This document shows, one piece after another, positions 23,101 through 35,100 of a DNA stretch of 64,000 nt. Source of the DNA: Ceriagrion tenellum (Eukaryota; Arthropoda; Insecta; Odonata; Coenagrionidae); NCBI GenBank assembly GCA_963169105.1, contig OY720634.1, forward strand, positions 150,481,584-150,545,583, written 5' to 3'. Each line of letters begins with the position of its first letter. The stretch's first letter is position 1. The translations under genes were made by a program, and so were the position numbers. Below the pieces are notes generated by a model. It was not told the DNA's origin. It was given only the letters and a program-made list of their open reading frames with translations, and did not search any database.

Positions 23101-26100
23101 AAGCATATATTTTCGTTCTGGAACGATATTTTATGTTTGGTTCCATTTTCGTTTAACATCCCTGAAAAATACCAACTATAATCGAATGATTTATCTTTAA
23201 ATTATCATGTCATAATATTTCTTGAAATTAGTTCTCACCGTTTAGTTGGTGCAATAGGTTGGTTAGATCTCTATTTTAGCGGCTTGCGGAATGTGTACCT
23301 CAAAGAGGTATAAGGGGTACGCGATAAAAGCTGAAAAATTGCGTCAGTGTGGCAAACATATTTCCATACTATGAGGAAAATACCAGAACATTGAGAGTGT
23401 AAGAGAGAGAGACTCGGTAATTTTCCTTCCACACCTATTCCATCGTGTGTTGCAGTTTTGCCACCCCCCTTACATTCCACCTGCTTCCGGAGAGCTCTCT
23501 CGCCTCAGCCAACACCTAGAGTCAGCACGGACTATGTACCGTCGCATGATCGAACATCGAGAGCTCTCTCGCCTCATCCAACACCTAGAGTCAGCACGGA
23601 CTATGTACCGTCGCATGATCGAACATGCGGCGTTTACGAGCCAATAAGGTGGCCAGGTAAAGTCACGAGGTGACGCTAAGGTGTACAAGTGGAAGGAGAC
23701 GGCGTTGCTGCGTGGTCAGTTGGCCGCGAGATGTAACGGAGTCAACACAATAAAGGTCTGGTCTCTACCTCGCTCTTGTTCTGTTCCCTGTACTCCCTCT
23801 GACGGACCCCAAATCCCTTCGCGGGTTAACAATTGGTGTCAGAAGTGGGATTTGGTCAACATCTGTCCCCTCAGAGGCGAATATATATCAGAACAGGTAA
23901 GACCATGGCATCTCGTGTTAGTTTTGGAGGCCGGGAAGTGGAGCTCCAACAAGCCGTTAATGAGCTGAGTACGCGCCTCCAGGAAGTCGAGGAGGAGAAT
24001 CGGAGGATGAAAGAGTCGGGCGCGGCGGCCGTGGATAGGTCAAGACCGCAGTTCTCATTCTTTACCGCCGTAAGTGAGTTCGGGGGTAGGGCGGAGGAGG
24101 ATATTGACTCCTTCTTCTCAAAATTAGAGGGGATAGCGGAGCTGAGTGGGTGGTCCGAGGGAGAAAAGCTGAGAGTCGCGAAGCTACGAATGTGCGGGGA
24201 TGCGGCCGTTTTTATTCGCACGAAAGACCTGTGTCGCGAGACCGAATCGTACTTAGAATTCAAAAATGAACTCACCTCGCGTTATCGATCTAAGAAAACA
24301 GCCAGGTTTTTCCGGGAAGTGCTTTCGACTCTCAGAATAAATCCGGGTGAAGGGATCGAGCCGTTCGCGGATCGAGTGAGAGCCATAAACGCGCGAACGT
24401 ACTCAATGGAAGGAACCGCGGAGCAGGTCGCGGAAAGACGAGCAGAGGCGGATCAAAGGGCGCTCGACACGTTCTTGCGCGGGCTATCCGGAGAGATAGG
24501 GCACCAGTGCCGATTGACCGCCCCGGAGACCTTCGATGCCGCCATCAGCACTGCCATCCGCATCCAGGAAGCGGAGAGCAGACCGAGGGAGAACCCGCCA
24601 ACCCGTCGGGTATTCCAGACCACTGGGCAGCGCACCTGCTTTTCCTGCGGACAGCCCGGACACATGGCGAGGGATTGCAGCGGGGGAAGGAAATGCTTTG
24701 CCTGTGGCAGGGAGGGCCATTTCGCTCGCGATTGCCGGAACCGCCAGCGAACTCCTGCGACTGGGGGTTTAAACGGAAACGGGGTCGGAGAAGCCGCCGT
24801 ATCCGACCCCTGGTAAGTGTGGTGCTTCCTCGCATTGGACGAGGAGGAGAGGATCAAGATTTGGTGGCAGTAGTGAACATTTTTGGGAGGGAGTGTAGAA
24901 TGCTCGTAGACACGGGTGCCCAAATTTCCCTTGTTCTACGCAGCGTGTGTGGGACAAATGGGATTAAATCGTCTTCCGTTAGAGTGTTAGGGATAACGGG
25001 CGATAGGATGTGGAATCATGGGGAGAAATTAGTAAACTTTCGTGTGGGAAACACTAGGTACGACTTGCCGATGCAAGTAGTAGATCATCTTTCGGGTATC
25101 GAGGGTATATTAGGCTTAGATTTTTTGAGGAAATACGGGGCGGTTATCAATGTGTGCGCCAAAGAACTCAACGTGGGAAACCAGAGGTGGTCGTTGGGTC
25201 GTGACGTTGGAACGACTGAACGTGTGAAGGGGAAGGAAACTCATATTTGCGCTGAAGGTGTAGAAGTAAGACTTGATCGCGCAGAAGTAGTCCCTCCGCG
25301 CAGCGAGAAACGCGTGTGTGTAGCGATTTCGAGTGATAAGCTTTTTGGGGGGCTCGAGGTCATTACAGAGCCAGCACTGGAAAGTGTCGAGGGGTGTGCT
25401 GTGGCGCGAGGATTGTGTAAGATAGACTGTAGTAATCGAATTGTCGTACAGGTGGCGAATTTTGGGAGGGAAGAGGTAGTCCTCCGCAAGGGCACTGTAT
25501 TGGCCACATTGGGTGACGTGTATCGGGACGAGGCCGCGGTTGAAGGAAGGGAGTGCCACATTAGGGCGGTGGAGGATGTCGCGAGCGACGTCGATTTCGA
25601 AGAAAAATTGCGCCACCTCGGCGACAAGGAGAGGAATGCCTTGATACCGGTGCTCGAGGAGTATAAGAACTTGTTCTGCTCGAAGGGTAGTTTACCAGCC
25701 ACTGACATTGCTTACCATCACATCCCCACGGGGGACGCCAAGCCAATTTACCGACGCCCGTATAGGACCCCACATCACCAAAAACCTCTCGTGGAGGAAT
25801 TTGTACGAGAGCAATTAGAAGCGGGGATCATCACGCCGAGTGAAAGTCCGTGGGCATCTCCGGTGGTTATAGTCCCAAAAAAGTCGTTGGATGGGAGGCC
25901 TAATTTCCGTTTTTGCGTTGACTTCCGCCAATTAAATGCCGTGACGACCCCTGATGTGTACCCTATTCCAAATATAGTGGACACTCTCGATCATTTGGGC
26001 GGTTGCGATTATTTCACCACGATCGATCTAACGAGTTCGTACCATCAAATCCCGATGCATCCTAAATCGCAGCAAAAGACTGGCTTCCTAGTAGAAAGTG

Positions 26101-29100
26101 GGCATTACGAGTATAAGCGTATGCCATTCGGCTTACGAAACGCCCCCGCCACATTCCAGAGAATGATGGACGGCGTGCTCCGCGGGTTAAAGCCAACTCA
26201 ATGTATGGTTTACCTCGATGATGTAATCGTTTTTAGTAAAGGGATCGAAGAGCACGCTGAGAGACTAAGGCGGGTTTTGGAGAAGTTGAACGGTGCAAAA
26301 TTGTCCCTAAAGTTTGAGAAGTGTCAGTTCGCACTCGCTGAAGTAAAGTATTTGGGCCACATCATCTCGCGAACGGGTCTCCACCCAGACCCCGAAAAGC
26401 TTGAAGCCGTGCAAAAGTTTCCTGTGCCGACAAGTGTGAAGGAATTGCAATCGTTTCTTGGGCTCGCAAACTATTATCGGCGATTCGTCGATCAGTATGC
26501 GGAAATAGCCAGGCCCTTGACTAGATTATTGAAAAAGGGAACATCGTTTACCTGGACGCCGGATTGCGAGGGGGCAATGAATTCCCTAAAGAATTCTCTG
26601 ACTGCAAGCCCCGTGCTTGTTTACCCCGATTTTCAAAAACCCTTCATCTTGTCTACTGATGCTAGCAATATCGCCGTTGGGGCCGTTCTATCACAAGAGG
26701 TTGATGGAGAGGAGCATCCGATTGCTTTCGCTTCCCGGCAGCTGAATTCCGCGGAGATGAATTATGGGACCACTGAACGGGAATTGTTAGCAGTGGTTTG
26801 GGGAGTGGGTCACTTTCGATGCTATTTATATGGGCAAAAATTTAAAATCATAACAGATCATGCCGCACTGAAATGGCTCTTCAGCATGAAGGACCCGAGT
26901 AGTAGACTGATGAGATGGACCTTAAAGTTGGGTGAATATAACTATACGGTAGAGCATAAACCGGGGAAACAGCATTTAAATGCTGATGGGTTAAGCAGGA
27001 AGGTAAGGCGGGTGGAGACCACGGAGCCTGTTTGGGAAAATGATGTCGGAAAGGCGCAAAAGGGGGATTCCCAGTGCGAGGTGTGGCGTACACAACGAGG
27101 TTTTGTGATGAAAGGGGAAATCTTGTATCGAGAGACGGGGAGGGGATTAAGAATTGTGGTCCCTGAGGGTATGAAGACGCAAATTCTACGGCAGTATCAC
27201 GAACATCCCTTATCTGCTCATACAGGGGTGCCATCTACCTTGAACCGTATTGAGCCTTTATACTGGTGGCCTACCTTGCATTCCGATGTGAAACGATTCG
27301 TGAGGGATTGCGTGTCATGCAGTCGTCGCAGCCCATACGGGAGGACGCGGGCACCACTGCAGGAGTTGCCTGAGGCAAGGGCGCCGTTTGAATTAGTGGC
27401 CCTTGACATTGTAGGACCTATGCCCTTGACAGACAGTGGTCATAAATATATACTTTCCATCCTAGATCACTTTTCGCGGTATTTGGTGATGGTTCCGTTG
27501 AGTGACCAAACAGCAATGACAGTGGCAGAGGCGTTCGTAAAGCGGTGGGTTTTAAGATTTGGGGTTCCTAACACACTACTGAGTGATCAGGGGACAAACT
27601 TTACATCAGAGTTGTTTACGAACGTGTGCAAATTGCTTAATATTAAGAAGCTTCGCACGTCACCTTTTCATCCGGAAGGCAACGGGAGAGTGGAGAGGGT
27701 ACATAGGACGGTGGCGGTGATGATAAGCCGCTACATAAACTCAAAAAATTCTGATTGGGATGCGTGGCTGGCCTTTGCCGTGTCGGCCTATAATACAAGT
27801 GTGCACACTAGTACCAAAGCCTCCCCCCATGAAGTAATCTTTGGCTTCCCTATGCGGTCCCCTTTCGAGTGCTTCGATCCAAGGGATAAGGAAATCAAGG
27901 GAGATTACGTGGTCGGGCTACGCGAGAGGTTAAAGGAGATTTGGGGAAAATGCCGCGCAAGCGGTAGGAAGGCTCAACGGGAGAGTAAAAGACAATACGA
28001 TAAGAGGAGCAAAGCCGTTCATTACCGCTGCGGGGAGTACGCGTACTTGAGTGACCCCCAAATAAAATCTGGCCGAGTAAAGAAATTTCACTCCCCGTGG
28101 GCTGGACCTTTTCGAGTGATTGAGGTAGTGTCGGACGTGAATGTGCGGTTGGAGCTCCCCTTCCGTGAATTGTTGGTACATAAAAATAGGTTAAAACCAT
28201 ACTTTGGTCCTATCCCCCCACCCTCAACCGGCAGATACAGAGAGAGACGCCGAGGCCGCCCAAGGAAGACCTCGACGGTAGTGGATGAAGCGACCAGCTG
28301 TGCACCCGTTCCTAGTGTTGTGACGCCTCCCACTTTCTTCCCGCCCATACAGAGTGCTTCAAACCCCTCCAGCCCTCCCCTCATTGAGTCCTCGACGCCC
28401 GACGTACCTCCGTCTAGTTTTCCCCTCGACGAGACCCTCACCTTGACGACGGAGGCACATTCCGAGGAAGGACGCAGGCCATCGGAGAGCATCACAACAA
28501 ACCATATCAGCAGCCCGTCTCCCTCTTCGAGTGCCCCCTCCCCGAACTTCCCTCCCAGATCGCCTTACCCCCTGCGTTCGAGGCAGGCCGCCCAGCAGAC
28601 GTCATCGGCAGAGACCACGGACAAGGAGCTTCCTCGTGGGAAAGAGGAGGAAGACGCGGCTCAGCCAACTGAACGCCCGTATAACCTGAGACCCAGATAG
28701 TGTTAAAAAAAAAGAAGAAAAAACAGCATGTGTGGGGTAGCGCTGTGTGTAGTGGTCGTGTTTTGGGTGTTTGCGATTGCTTGGTATTATTGGTATGACA
28801 GCCCGGGCGCCATATGTGAGGTTGTAGAGGAAATACAATGATCATGGGGTGGGCTAGGGTTTCATTGGGTCTGCTGAGGGTCGCAGAAAATGGATTGGAG
28901 GGTGTTCTATTTTGTTTTGTTTGGGGTATTTCTGTTGCGACAAATTGAGTATATGTCCGTGAAGTGAATTGATGATTACATTGTGGTGAAGGGTTTTACT
29001 TATTTAACCTCATGATGAATTTTATTGCTTAATCAAATAAATTGTTGCATTAATGGGAAGGGGCTGTTCTGTACGTATGACTTATTGAAACTTTATTGAA

Positions 29101-32100
29101 CACCATGTTCTCGGGAAAATGACATTGTATGTATTGGGTTCTGGAATGTACAATAATTGTAATTGTGTTACTGAAGAATTTGAAGTGGACGTAATTGTTT
29201 TGAATGTAATTGTTTAAAATTGTCTGTAAGCCAATTTTAAATTGTGAGGGGGAGTGGTGTAAGAGAGAGAGACTCGGTAATTTTCCTTCCACACCTATTC
29301 CATCGTGTGTTGCAGTTTTGCCACCCCCCTTACATTCCACCTGCTTCCGGAGAGCTCTCTCGCCTCAGCCAACACCTAGAGTCAGCACGGACTATGTACC
29401 GTCGCATGATCGAACATCGAGAGCTCTCTCGCCTCATCCAACACCTAGAGTCAGCACGGACTATGTACCGTCGCATGATCGAACATGCGGCGTTTACGAG
29501 CCAATAAGGTGGCCAGGTAAAGTCACGAGGTGACGCTAAGGTGTACAAGTGGAAGGAGACGGCGTTGCTGCGTGGTCAGTTGGCCGCGAGATGTAACGGA
29601 GTCAACACAATAAAGGTCTGGTCTCTACCTCGCTCTTGTTCTGTTCCCTGTACTCCCTCTGACGGACCCCAAATCCCTTCGCGGGTTAACAAGAGCTTAT
29701 TTCTTATCCCCTGAGTGGAGGTGAAGCCCACCAGTCTTACATTGATGATAACATGGCGTAACGAATTTGACACTCCTTGAGCGCGAAATCTGCTCTCTAT
29801 GCTCATGTAGTCCAACTGATTGGGTTCGTAGAAGTATTCTTATGAGTTGTAAGTAGGAAATTAGTAGAATCACTCAGGGAGGGACGACATTCAGTCACGT
29901 CAGATAACTATTAACAGCAAGTCAATTATTATAAGTTTAAGAGAAAGATTAGGGAAATGTTATCTTTGGAGTGTGGTGCTTTATGGAGCAGAAACATGGA
30001 CAGTTAGGACGGAATAAAAGAGATATTCAGAGGCAAGGGCAAAAAATGGCAATGGTCGAATGTTGTCAAAAGGTAAAAAATGAGGAAGAGCTGGAAACTA
30101 TACCCGAGAAAAGAAAAATTATGAGAACAGTAAGAAAGTGGAAAGAAAAATGGATGGGACTGATCGTGGCGGCGGCGGGGTAAAGTCTTCGGATAAGTCC
30201 TCGCCTGCCAAACCGAAGGTCGCGGGTTCGAGTCCCCCCTGGGTAGGATATTTACACCTCCCTGGGCATGGTTGTGTGTGTGTGCGTCCATATATTAAAT
30301 ACCTAGTAATTGGCTTCGGCTGTTAGGTATAAAGAGATTATTATTATTATTAAAAAAGGATGGGACTGATCTTTAGAAAAGACTGCCTTATAAAATTAAT
30401 GTTGGTGGGAAAAATTGAGGGAAAGAGAGGGAGGGGGAAAGTAAGACAATGTGATGATGGACATAATGATGGGTAGATGTAATGAAGAGCTGACGGAGCA
30501 GCATAGAGGGAGCGCTTCAAATAAAACCTGTCAGAGGATAGATCTCCCAAAGAAAAAGTGTACTTAGGTGTATGGTCAACAGAGGGTTAAGATGGCGGGA
30601 AAAGTTCGGGAAAGGCCAGGCTGGGTTATGACATCTGTGTTACGCACCTCGTGACCCACGGTCAGCGTGGCGGCCTGCCACTCGAGAGTGACGCTGGCGT
30701 ACATCGGGTGCTCCATGAGGAAGTCGAGGCTCACGAGAACGAAGGCGCCGTCGTCGTCCTCGTCGGCGCCATTCACTTCCTCCTCCCGCGGCGTCGAAGC
30801 GACTCGCGTCCCGTCCGGGAAGGACACTGTCAGCGACCCGTCGCTCCTCAGTAATGAACGGGTGCCGTCTCCTCGACGCCACAACACCTATTGTTGAACA
30901 CGGAGCACATGCATCAAATACAAGTTTCTTCAAGTTAAGCCTGCTTTACACGGATCTATTATATGGTGATATAGAACAGCAAAATAGAAAAAAACAAACG
31001 AGTGGATCAAAACCACGCATGTGCGGAGGCAAGTTTACTGACCCTTGTAAAACAGGCATTTACAAATTAGGATTTACAAATCTGTTTTACTGGAATTATG
31101 GACAGGTTGAATAAAAAAGGAGCAATTATTAGAATGCAGTTCCCTATAACATATCGTCTCTATGTAACGTTTAAATACTGGCGCTCGGGTGCGCCCACTG
31201 CTTCTTTTCGTTTTTATGCTTGCGTAAACAGCCGCGGAGGCTGCTGTTGATAGAGAAGGGAGGAAACCACCCGTCCGGTGTGAGGGGAAAGGCGTAAGTC
31301 GATCACGGAGGCGGCGGGTTAAAGTCCTCGCCTGCTAACCCAAGTGTCGCGGGTTCGAGGCCCCCCTGGGTAGAATATTATCTGCCAAGGACATGGGTGT
31401 CTGTGTATGTAAACTGGGTTGGGGGTAGAGGGGACGGTTCTGTCCCATCCAACCCAGGATAAATAAAGTACAAGTAAATACAAAATACAAATAAGCAGTC
31501 GGTTCTGGCTCCGGGTTCTGAGTTCAGTTCGTCGGTAAGCTCTTTTGGGTCTGTTTGATTGCGAGTCTCGTAAGGATTTCGCCTTTTGGGTTTCATTAGG
31601 CTCTCGACTCGGTAGAATAGGCTTATATTTTCGTTTCGTTGAATTCGTTCCTTTTTCTTTTCCTTAACCCTGTCCTTTCCTACCGGTCCCCATTCTCGAT
31701 GATGAACAGGTGCTCGAGTCAACGAGTGGTTGACCGACACTACCTACACAGAGAGAATTCAGAAATTTATATTTAAATTACTAGCGGAAGGTACCCCTTG
31801 AAAGTATCTTCGTCGTGGGCGTGGATAGAAGCACCGCCCTTTCGAAAGTCGAAGGAATCGGAGAGGGAGCTGTGGAAGAAGCCCGGTAATGCAGGCTTCC
31901 GCTTACTCAGGCGAAAGCCACATGTATTTCCCTTATATGGACACACATTTTCCATACATGGACTCATATATTCCATATTTTGCTCCATATATTTCCCATA
32001 TATGAATCCGTACATGCCCCATGTGTTCTATTGGGCCAATATTTAATAGATTCCATCTATATCCCCATATATTGCACACATATGTGAAAGATATTGCTGT

Positions 32101-35100
32101 ACCATACATGGGGCTTCGGTGCGGTATGTCTCTCTCAGATAACTCTACTATTTTCCAGTTAAAAAAAAAGGTTTCATATGATTTATTGCATCGCCATTAG
32201 TCGTAGGTATTCCGTAATCCTTTCCGATTTTTTAAATCGTAAAATAACAGTTATTCTTCAACAGATTTGTCCACACGCTCGGCATAGGGCAGCGTCACCT
32301 TTTCGCGCTCATTTTCCGACATGTTTTCCAGCACCGTCGAACGCAAGAAATGAAGGTGAAGGTCGCCGGAGTGCCGAGGGCGGCGGCGACCACCTCTGCA
32401 CGACCGACGACGGTCTGGGGAGTATCTTCGTCGTGGGCGTGGACGGAAGCACCGCCCTCTCGAAAGTCGAAGGAATCGGAGAGGGAGCTGTGGAAGAAGG
32501 GCCCGCGAATGCACGCTTCTTCTTGATCAGGCGAAACGGCTCGGGGTCCGAGTTTGTTCCGCAGAGGGACATCTGGAATATCCTGCGGCGATCTAAAGAC
32601 GACAAGGACCTGTCCGTGACCCAATATTCCTCTGACAAATGCTCTGATCAGAACTGCTCACAATCCAGCCCTATTGTGGCAATATTGCGCCCAGTCTCGA
32701 GCCAAGGTAAGGCAACACGCTAAGATTGGTAATTGAGATCGCTCATGATATTTATTTCTCATTATTGAATACTAGTGGAAGGTATCCGTTGAAATTCAAC
32801 GGGTGTATAAAACATTGAACTTATTTTATAAGAAAACCATAAAGCCTGAAGAATACTGTCATTGTGGATTTTTGTGACCTTTACGGGACTACGGGATACC
32901 ATCTAGTCCCGTAAAGGTCACAAAAAGGGGAATCCACAGGGGAAGAGGACGCTTCGGTAGCTTAACTGGCTAAAGCACTCGGCCGGAAATCGAGGGATCC
33001 GGGTTCGAATCCCGGTCAAGGCGGATGATTTTTTTCTCTGTCATTGTGGTAATTTCTTAACCTATCTTGTACGTTGTGCTCGTTGTAGTAGGCACGCTTA
33101 TCGTTTTCCAGGCACGCGGAGAGATGAGTGACTGTTGGTCCTCTTTCATGCTCGGGAAACCCATAAATGGGCCACGCAGACTCAATACTACTTAAATAGC
33201 ACCCAGGCTTATAGATGGTCACCTCGTCCATCCGGTTCTCTGGAGCCGTCTTCTGCGTGAATTGACATCTCGATCGCTTCCCTTGCAAACAAAAATATAT
33301 TTGCATTCAATGACTTAATTGAGTTGCGCTATTCAGATATGTGCGTTGAGTATCTTAATCAGGAGCGGAGATTAGGGTACAATCCAGCGGTTGAGAGCAT
33401 CAAAAGGAGCTTTTGCAGCAGCAGCCATGTTTATTTGACCGCCGTCTTCCGGGCTGCGCCTTAGGTATAATGGGTAGCCACAATCACTGCTTTCGGTTAA
33501 AAACTCAAAAACCTATAGTGATCTTAGTGTAATTGCCGATTTCCATGCACGGATGTCCTTCATTGAGCAGAATTTCCCGTTCTTCTTTCGGGAAAGAGAC
33601 ATATAGTGACGTCATTATAATTTCCGCCATCTTATAACAAATTGAAGTTTTGGAACAAATGGGTCTATATTTCAACCAGATTTATAGCTAGTTATCCGTC
33701 CGTAGGTTGGGTTAGGATGAAATTTATGCGGTTCTTAGCGTAACCCGAGAAACATCACAGGGAGGTGACCGACTTTGTTTACCATTTTTCTTGATATAGT
33801 ATTCTTTTTTATATTTCTGTTTTTAATTTTTTTAAATTTTCTTTTTTGTTTAATGTTTGTAAACACTGATTATCACTAAATGTGGTGGTATACGTGTATT
33901 TTTCACTTCACAATACGTAGGTAAATGCAGACCACTAGTCTTTGATTTCTTCATGAACCTTAGGAATACCTTTCAAAATGTAGTGAACAAATCTTACTCA
34001 TGTACAATGCACTTTGCCTTTTACCCATGTTTGCCTTTGGGTAATGTTGCGTTGCAATTTTGTTCTAATTGACGGTTTTCTTCTGTAATCTGAGCACTCT
34101 CCAAAAGAGCCCATGCTAAAATCTCCACTTCTAAGGCTGAATTTCAAAAGTCAATATTTTCCAAGGAAATTTTTTCCCAGTGAATAAATTGCCGAAATGA
34201 AGGAAGAATTGCCGAAATAGCATGGAAAGAGGTAATTTGGATCATTGCGTTAGATAAAACATGCATTAAAGGTATGAAACAATTTTCAGAATTTTCTAAA
34301 TGACTTGAGTGGTGAAGCTCTTGATGGATTAATCGGCCACGAGTGTGTGTGCATATGGGTGGGTGTTCATATCTTATATCTCTCACCTCGTTACCCTCCA
34401 GGTCAGTACTTTGCCGGAGGCAGTAGGGCGGCAGGTCCTCGACGGTGCCAACTCCGTGGGCCTCCCGGAAACGACGCCCGGAGGGCTCGACGAAAAGAGG
34501 GCTTTCATCGGGTCCATCTCCCGACCCTTGATCCCTGCAAGCATGATTGTCCGAATTCAGAACTTTGATGTGCCTTTCTTTTTTTAGAGCAATGGCTAAT
34601 GGAGGTATTTTGAGAGAGATTTTTCCCTAGATATGGTAGAGACCATATTCAAATTTTATTCTTATATTTTAGCATCTGCAAGAAGCGTGAAGTAAATATC
34701 ATATAAATATGTAGCATTGACGACTCAAAACTATTATTTAAATTACTGATTTTTCGATAATTAACTCAATATACGCGATCTTTTAATTTGAATCATTTCT
34801 TGCATGCCTTGTGCTGAGGTCGCCTTTAAAAATGAAGATTTATCGGCGATTCTGTAAAAATTAATAAGGTAATTTATTTATTTTAAAAATCGTTGAGAAA
34901 TGATGCAAACAACACATTTTTGAATTTCTGACGGAATCTATGCGTTAGTAATTCCCCCTTTTTAAATAAAGTCTATCTGGAGTGAATAAGTCATTCTCCC
35001 ATAAACATATATACATTTTCAGTATTCCGATTAACGAAAAGTAAAAGTAAATTTATACTACAAATAAAAATACTTTTAAAAGGATTGAGCAGAACCAATG

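Larger units (their letters stand above)
21947..23164. mobile_element. hAT-type non-autonomous element
   Basis: Ends are CAGAGATGTTGAACGAAA and the reverse complement of CAGGGATGTTAAACGAAA, flanked by identical 8-bp AAAAATAC target duplications at 21939-21946 and 23165-23172. CAGNGATG termini with 8-bp TSDs are the hAT signature. The 1,218-bp body has no transposase frame. Subterminal regions are packed with GAACGG/CCGGAACGAAA words, probable transposase-binding repeats. It sits in intron 19. Confidence 0.88.
23398..29691 (+). mobile_element. Ty3/gypsy LTR retrotransposon, apparently complete
   Basis: The 6,294-bp element has identical-looking 434-bp LTRs (TG...CA), a 4-bp AGAG target duplication (23394-23397 and 29692-29695), a tRNA-Leu-type PBS, a polypurine tract, and uninterrupted gag and pol joined by a -1 frameshift signal. 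The domain order PR-RT-RNaseH-IN assigns it to Ty3/gypsy; no env frame is present. No disabling mutation is seen. Identical LTRs mean very recent insertion. It lies in intron 19 of the SPAG17-like gene, opposite in orientation. Confidence 0.95.
31930..33115. repeat. inverted duplication, arm B
   Basis: Reverse complement of 17756-18768 plus a 170-base SINE. It carries the TATATGG tract, an inverted copy of SPAG17-like exon 21 and a Helitron helicase fragment. It lies in intron 18 in an orientation that cannot be spliced into the gene. Confidence 0.88.

Noticed and set aside
28701..29257. An env gene in the gypsy element
   Set aside because: No frame of adequate length, signal peptide or transmembrane segment between pol and the 3' LTR.
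32262..32332. A longer exon 21 starting at the TTATTCTTCAACAG acceptor
   Set aside because: That acceptor gives phase 0, or a stop in the required phase 1. The acceptor at the TTTTCCAG before CACCGTCG fits the phase-1 donor of exon 20.
33050..33310. A further SPAG17 exon on the minus strand
   Set aside because: It has splice-like borders and fits the phase of exon 18, but does not align with SPAG17, does not restore the frame with exon 19, and matches a Helitron helicase segment better. A diverged copy also exists in arm A in the wrong orientation for the gene.
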